From positions 62,001 to 126,000 of the forward strand of contig NZ_JARADB010000007.1 in assembly GCF_028765165.1 (NCBI RefSeq): a stretch of 64,000 nt of DNA. Direction: 5' to 3'. The position numbers were made by a program, and so were the translations under genes. Below are positions 60,068-64,000 of the stretch, piece after piece. A model generated the notes under the pieces. The model searched no databases, had not been told where the DNA came from, and saw only the letters and a list, made by a program, of their open reading frames with translations. Source of the DNA: Paenibacillus sp. MAHUQ-63 (GTDB lineage: Bacteria > Bacillota > Bacilli > Paenibacillales > NBRC-103111). Within the stretch, counting starts at the first letter, position 1; each line of letters starts with the position of its first letter.

Positions 60068-61327
60068 TTATAATTTGAATACCTGAATCGTCTGCTGCAG
60101 TTGTGTGACGACACGAGTCATTTCTTCCGCTTGGGATACGATCCCTTGTACGGTGGCGATTTGCTCGTTCATGGATGCCGAGACTTCTTGCGTGCCGGCG
60201 GCGGACTCCTCCGTGATGGCGGAGATGTTCTCCATGGCAGCGGCGATCTGCCCCGAGCTGATTAGCATCTGCTCGCTTTCTTCGGCGAAACGGGTGATTT
60301 CTTCAGAGATGAAGCCGACGCTGTCCACAATTTGCGCGAATACCGTCTCGGTTTGATCGATGAGCACCGTTTGCTTCTTCACGACATCCTCGTTGACTTG
60401 GATGCTGCGAATCGCATCCTGAATGCCTTGCTCGATGCTTTTGACGAAGCCGAACACCTCGCGTGTCAAGGAAGTCGATTCCTCAGCAAGCTTGCGCACC
60501 TCGGAGGCGACGACGGCGAAGCCCCGCCCGTGCTCGCCGGCTCTGGCCGCTTCGATTGAAGCGTTAAGGGACAGCAGGTTCGTCTGCTCGGCAATCTCCG
60601 AAATGGCGCGGGTAACGTTCGAAATGCCGGCCGCTTGACGGGCGAGCATATCAATGGTCTCGGAGACTTGCCCCGTGACCTCCACATTCCGTTTCATGCC
60701 GATGCCTTGGCTTTCTACGGAAATGCGGCCTTTCTCAACAAGAGACATCATGTGATCGGAGCGGTCCTTCATCTCCTTGGTCGAACCGGCATAGGTGACG
60801 AGCTTCACTTCGATATCTTTGGAAGTAATGGAAACGCCCGAAACTTCTTCGGAAATTTGTCCGGCGCCGGCTGCCAACTCATGGGCGGATATGCTCACTT
60901 GCTCCAGAACACCGCGGAAATTTTCGTTCTTGGAATAAATATCGCGGCTGGTTTGGAAAACCTGTTTGGAAATAGAGCCCGTATCGCGAAGAATATCGCG
61001 GAGCTTATCGATCATTTTATTGAAGGATTGCCCCAGTTGGCCAAGCGTATCGTCGGAAGTTACGTTAACTTTCTGAGAGAAGTCCCCTTTGGCGATGTTG
61101 AGCGCGATGCGGGACAGATCCGCCACAGGTTCCGTCAATTGATTCTCAAACCATTTGATGAACGGATAGCTGAGGGCCAGAAGAACGACAAGGAAAATAA
61201 TTCCTAGTAAGCGGTTCCATTCTGAAGCAAACGAAAGAATTAACAAAAATACACAGTTCAATCCAATTAATGCATAGCAACCCAGCTGTAATTTTTTACG
61301 AAACGACAGGTTTGACATTTTGTCCAT
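60068..61327 (-). CDS. Methyl-accepting chemotaxis protein with short external loop
   Basis: The 419-residue receptor has two closely spaced helices (about 13-33 and 40-62), then a HAMP domain (about 62-115) and the MCP signalling domain with the conserved hairpin tip EIAEQTNLLSLNASIEAARAGEHGRGFAVVA-type region (about 245-275). The external loop is less than ten residues, so it senses either inside the membrane or cytoplasmic cues rather than an external ligand. AGGAG lies 9 bases before the ATG. Confidence 0.9.
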   Translation of the reverse strand: MDKMSNLSFRKKLQLGCYALIGLNCVFLLILSFASEWNRLLGIIFLVVLLALSYPFIKWFENQLTEPVADLSRIALNIAKGDFSQKVNVTSDDTLGQLGQSFNKMIDKLRDILRDTGSISKQVFQTSRDIYSKNENFRGVLEQVSISAHELAAGAGQISEEVSGVSITSKDIEVKLVTYAGSTKEMKDRSDHMMSLVEKGRISVESQGIGMKRNVEVTGQVSETIDMLARQAAGISNVTRAISEIAEQTNLLSLNASIEAARAGEHGRGFAVVASEVRKLAEESTSLTREVFGFVKSIEQGIQDAIRSIQVNEDVVKKQTVLIDQTETVFAQIVDSVGFISEEITRFAEESEQMLISSGQIAAAMENISAITEESAAGTQEVSASMNEQIATVQGIVSQAEEMTRVVTQLQQTIQVFKL

Positions 61328-61515
61328 CTGACCGACTCCTCGCGAAATTTGTTATTTATGCAGGATGAATGGCTTATGTTTGAAAATTATAACATTGAAT
61401 CTGGAAACATTCTACATCATTTCGACAAAAATCGTTCGCAATCGTAGTTCTTTTGGAGCAATGATTAAGAAATGATAAAAAATAGCAGAATTGCGTGAAT
61501 ATTTAGAATAAACTG

Positions 61516-61544
61516 TTGAAAATTGTCAAATAGAGTTTTATAAT
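61516..61544 (+). promoter_or_regulatory. Sigma-A-type promoter
   Basis: TTGAAA (61516-61521), 17 bases, then TATAAT (61539-61544), about 60 bases before the 122-residue protein gene. The rest of the 277-base gap is AT-rich with no gene. Confidence 0.65.
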
Positions 61545-61604
61545 AGGTCTACAATCTTGGAATATACATAATAAGTAAAAAATAATAGCATAAGGAGGAA
61601 TATG

Positions 61605-61973
61605 ATGAGGTTGGATCAAGGCGCACTTGCCAGACAAATTGATCTGGTATTTCGAAAATTGAAGGAGGAATTGTCGCATACGAGCTCTGGCACGGTTTTT
61701 GTTCATATTCGCAATGATGAGATCGGCAAGTTCGGAGTGAAGCATCTTCCCTTCGAGGGCAAGGACGGCGTGCTGCCGGCTTGGTCGAACAAGGGATTAA
61801 CGGAGCAGCAGTACCGGTCGTTTCGCCAGATGGCGATTGATTCTCTTGCTAGGAAAAAAGGCTGGACTCACGGTGAAATCATGTTTGATTATACCGTGCG
61901 GCATGACATGCTGTCGGCCAGTATCAGTTTTGAAAGCAATTATAATATGGCGAGTCTCGCCCAAACGATGTAG
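61605..61973 (+). CDS. Conserved-looking protein of unknown function
   Basis: The 122-residue protein is soluble, with a helical N-terminus (LARQIDLVFRKLKEELS), a beta segment GTVFVHIRNDEIGKFGVKH and a C-terminal strand region. AAGGAGG lies 6 bases before ATG 61605 (an ATG at 61602 is too near). It has its own sigma-A-like promoter. I recognise no family. Confidence 0.7.
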   Translation: MRLDQGALARQIDLVFRKLKEELSHTSSGTVFVHIRNDEIGKFGVKHLPFEGKDGVLPAWSNKGLTEQQYRSFRQMAIDSLARKKGWTHGEIMFDYTVRHDMLSASISFESNYNMASLAQTM

Positions 61974-62029
61974 CACTCATTCATACCAAATATCCCCCGA
62001 TCCTGAATAGGAAAGGGGGATTTGCTGCG

Positions 62030-63079
62030 TTAACCGCGATCTCTGCTGCGGTAGAGGACATAGATGAACAGCGGGGCGCCGATTGCCGCTGTGAAGACGC
62101 CGGCCGGAATATCCAGCGGCTTGAACAGGAAGCGTCCGGCGAGATCCGCCAGCAGGAGCAGCAAGGAGCCGGTCAGCGCGGAGACGGGGATCAGCGAGCC
62201 GAAGCTGGGACCTACGAGCTTGCGCGCGATGTGAGGCGCCATAAGTCCGATGAAGTTGATGGCGCCGCCGAAGGCTACCGCCGCTCCGGAAAGCGCGACG
62301 CTTAGAAGAATAAGGAAGAAGCGTTGGCGCTGTACGCTGCTCCCCACATTCCGGGCGATGTCTTCGCCTAAGGACTGTATGGTAATATGCCGTGCATACA
62401 GGAAGATGGCCGGAATCAATATGCCCACCCAAGGAAGCAGCGGATAGACAGCCTTCTGCCAGGATACGCCGTAGATGCTGCCGGTCATGAAGGTCAACGA
62501 TTGATTCGCCAAAATGATGGGACCGGATATCATCATCAGGTACGAGAGCGCGCTCATCGCCGCTGTGAAGCCGGTGCCGATCAGAACGAGGCGCAGCGGA
62601 GTAATCCCGTTCTTCCAGGATAGAGCGTACACCAGCAAGGTGGCGGTGAAGGCACCGAGAATCGCGGCGACAGGCAGCCAGTGGATGCTGATTTTATCCG
62701 AGAAGAAGAAGAAAAACGATACGGCGCCCAGTGTTGCGCCGCCGGTGGAGCCGATCGTATCCGGTGACGTGAGCGGGTTGCGCACGATCCCTTGCAGGAT
62801 CGCCCCGGCAACGCCGAGCGAAGCCCCGATCAGGACGGCGACGATCACCCGAGGCAGACGCAGAGATCTGACGATCATGGTGCTGGGGTCCGACCCATAG
62901 CCGAAGACGGCTCGCACGACATCGGCCGGCTTGATATAGATGCTGCCGATTCCCGTACTAAGAATCATGACGACGATGACCGCAATGAGCAGGGATAGCG
63001 ATACAAGGACTGATTTCTTGCTAATCCGATATGAAAAGATTTTACTGCGAACGGTGACATGGCGGCCTGATTTCCTCAT
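62030..63079 (-). CDS. FecCD-type siderophore ABC permease 2
   Basis: The 349-residue protein has about nine helices of the BtuC/FecCD family, with RSLRLPRVIVAVLIGASLGVAGAILQGIVRNPL at the conserved N-terminal region and GAINFIGLMAPHIARKLVGP as the ATPase-docking motif. It would pair with the upstream permease to carry an iron-siderophore. The ATG at 63079 overlaps the upstream stop by four bases and follows AAAGGGGGG. Confidence 0.9.
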   Translation of the reverse strand: MRKSGRHVTVRSKIFSYRISKKSVLVSLSLLIAVIVVMILSTGIGSIYIKPADVVRAVFGYGSDPSTMIVRSLRLPRVIVAVLIGASLGVAGAILQGIVRNPLTSPDTIGSTGGATLGAVSFFFFFSDKISIHWLPVAAILGAFTATLLVYALSWKNGITPLRLVLIGTGFTAAMSALSYLMMISGPIILANQSLTFMTGSIYGVSWQKAVYPLLPWVGILIPAIFLYARHITIQSLGEDIARNVGSSVQRQRFFLILLSVALSGAAVAFGGAINFIGLMAPHIARKLVGPSFGSLIPVSALTGSLLLLLADLAGRFLFKPLDIPAGVFTAAIGAPLFIYVLYRSRDRG

Positions 63080-64000
63080 TTCAGAAGCCCCCCTTTGCGT
63101 GCGATGTAGATGAAGAAGGGAACTCCCAGAATAGCTGTCGCTACGCCGACGTGAACTTCCTTCGGCATGACGATGAACCGCGCGATGATGTCTGCGCCGA
63201 CAAGCAATATCCCGCCGAAAATCGCGCAATAGGGAATAACCCAGCGATAGTCGATGCCGACGAGGAAGCGGACGATATGCGGGATGATAATCCCGACGAA
63301 CACAATCGGCCCTGCGACGGCGACGGAGCCTCCGGCCAGGATGACGATGACGACGGCGGTGACGAACTTAATATAGACGGTGCGCTGCCCGAGCCCCTTC
63401 GCAACATCGTCTCCCATGGAGAGAATGTTGATGTGCGGCGAGAGAATGAATGCGCCGACCCAGGCGAGCAGGACATAAGGATAGACGGATTGGAGCATGG
63501 CCATGGTACGTCCTTCAACCGATCCGACAAGCCAGTAGAGGACTTGATCGAACGCTTTGCCGTTCCCAAGCAGAATGCCTTGGGTCAAGGAGGCGAAGAA
63601 GGCCGTCATGGCTGAGCCGGCCAGCGTGATCTTCATCGGCGTGAGCCCGTCGCGGCCTAAGGAGCCGAGGCCATAGACAAGCGTTGAGCTGACGGCGGCG
63701 CCGAGGAACGCAATCCATGTGAACTGCGAGAGGCTGGTGACGTTGAAGAATCCGACCGAGAGCACGATGGCGAAGGCGGCCCCGGAGTTGATGCCGAAGA
63801 TGCTGGGCGAAGCAAGCGGGTTCCGCGTCATGGCCTGCATGAGCGCACCTGCGATGGCCAAGCTTCCGCCTACGAGTGCGGCGATTAACGCTCGCGGAAT
63901 GCGCACCGTTTGGATGATGATCGCTTCGTTGGACGGCTTGGCGGTGCTGTCGAACGACTGCGTAACCTGAGTCCACGTATAGGCATGCAGGCCGAATCTG
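63076..64000 (-). CDS. FecCD-type siderophore ABC permease 1 (5' partial)
   Basis: The frame is open to the window edge, so the start is missing. The visible 307 or so residues contain VRIPRALIAALVGGSLAIAGALMQAMTRNPLASP-type and GPIVFVGIIIPHIVRFLVG motifs of FecCD permeases. It is the first of the two permease genes. The binding protein and ATPase are not in the window. Confidence 0.88.
   Translation of the reverse strand, partial: RFGLHAYTWTQVTQSFDSTAKPSNEAIIIQTVRIPRALIAALVGGSLAIAGALMQAMTRNPLASPSIFGINSGAAFAIVLSVGFFNVTSLSQFTWIAFLGAAVSSTLVYGLGSLGRDGLTPMKITLAGSAMTAFFASLTQGILLGNGKAFDQVLYWLVGSVEGRTMAMLQSVYPYVLLAWVGAFILSPHINILSMGDDVAKGLGQRTVYIKFVTAVVIVILAGGSVAVAGPIVFVGIIIPHIVRFLVGIDYRWVIPYCAIFGGILLVGADIIARFIVMPKEVHVGVATAILGVPFFIYIARKGGLLK

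Noticed and set aside
62030..63229. Longer version of the second FecCD permease starting at 63229
   Set aside because: The extra 50 residues are Arg/His-rich and lie inside the upstream permease gene in another frame; ATG 63079 has a strong site and a four-base overlap.
1..64000. tRNA, rRNA, prophage or integrative element
   Set aside because: No cloverleaf-like tRNA sequences, rRNA stretches, integrase genes, phage structural genes or att-like repeats were seen on reading both strands.

Overview
The window reads as chromosomal DNA of a spore-forming member of the Paenibacillaceae, most likely Paenibacillus or a close relative. The evidence is a set of endospore genes (YheC/D-type coat protein, alpha/beta SASP, a GerA-type germinant receptor operon, YunB, LytH, YlbJ, YycC), lpl-type sugar transporters paired with YesM/YesN and AraC regulators, strong GGAGG ribosome binding sites, TTG/GTG starts and roughly 50% GC. 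No rRNA, tRNA, CRISPR array or prophage was seen.

Layout. 1-1320 is the 3' part of an ABC ATPase fused to an ECF-S-like membrane domain. A YheC/D ATP-grasp gene and a repeat-rich gap follow. 2722-19454 is a carbohydrate locus: an ATPase-less lpl transporter with its two-component system, a GH43-like enzyme, a GH36 alpha-galactosidase, a membrane AraC regulator and a second lpl transporter. 19586-22099 holds a small membrane protein, a stand-alone ATP-dependent DNA ligase, a SASP, and a c-di-AMP (ydaO) riboswitch ahead of a LysM-CAP secreted protein. 22147-27266 (minus strand) is a ger operon with two GerAB-type permeases.

27495-37476 is the most interesting part: an eleven-gene Ter (tellurite/stress) cluster. 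It combines TerB, three TerD, TerA and TerC with five enzyme genes (CitE-like lyase, PRTase-TRSP, StiP/PELOTA PRTase, HAD phosphatase, ATP-grasp ligase). This matches the Ter-associated pathway predicted by comparative genomics to make a nucleoside-like metabolite whose identity is, as far as I know, unresolved. A perfect ECF-sigma-type promoter (TGAAAC-N16-CGTAT) lies ahead of the first terD. An orphan ECF sigma gene follows the cluster, together with an unknown 193-aa protein, a pentapeptide-repeat protein and a 5'-nucleotidase.

40622-42951 contains a predicted secreted CYTH-like protein, a catalytically degenerate IS1595-type transposase and a CTAG-rich 42-bp tandem repeat. 42952-49470 carries yunB, lytH, the larE-larB-larC1 nickel-pincer genes with larC2 split off on the opposite strand, lipA and yutD. 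49542-61973 is mostly housekeeping: NAD kinase, PilZ protein, glucan phosphorylase, YlbJ, truncated hemoglobin, DUF2225, GGDEF protein, YycC, M3 oligopeptidase and a chemoreceptor. The window ends in two FecCD-type siderophore permeases, the upstream one cut by the window edge.
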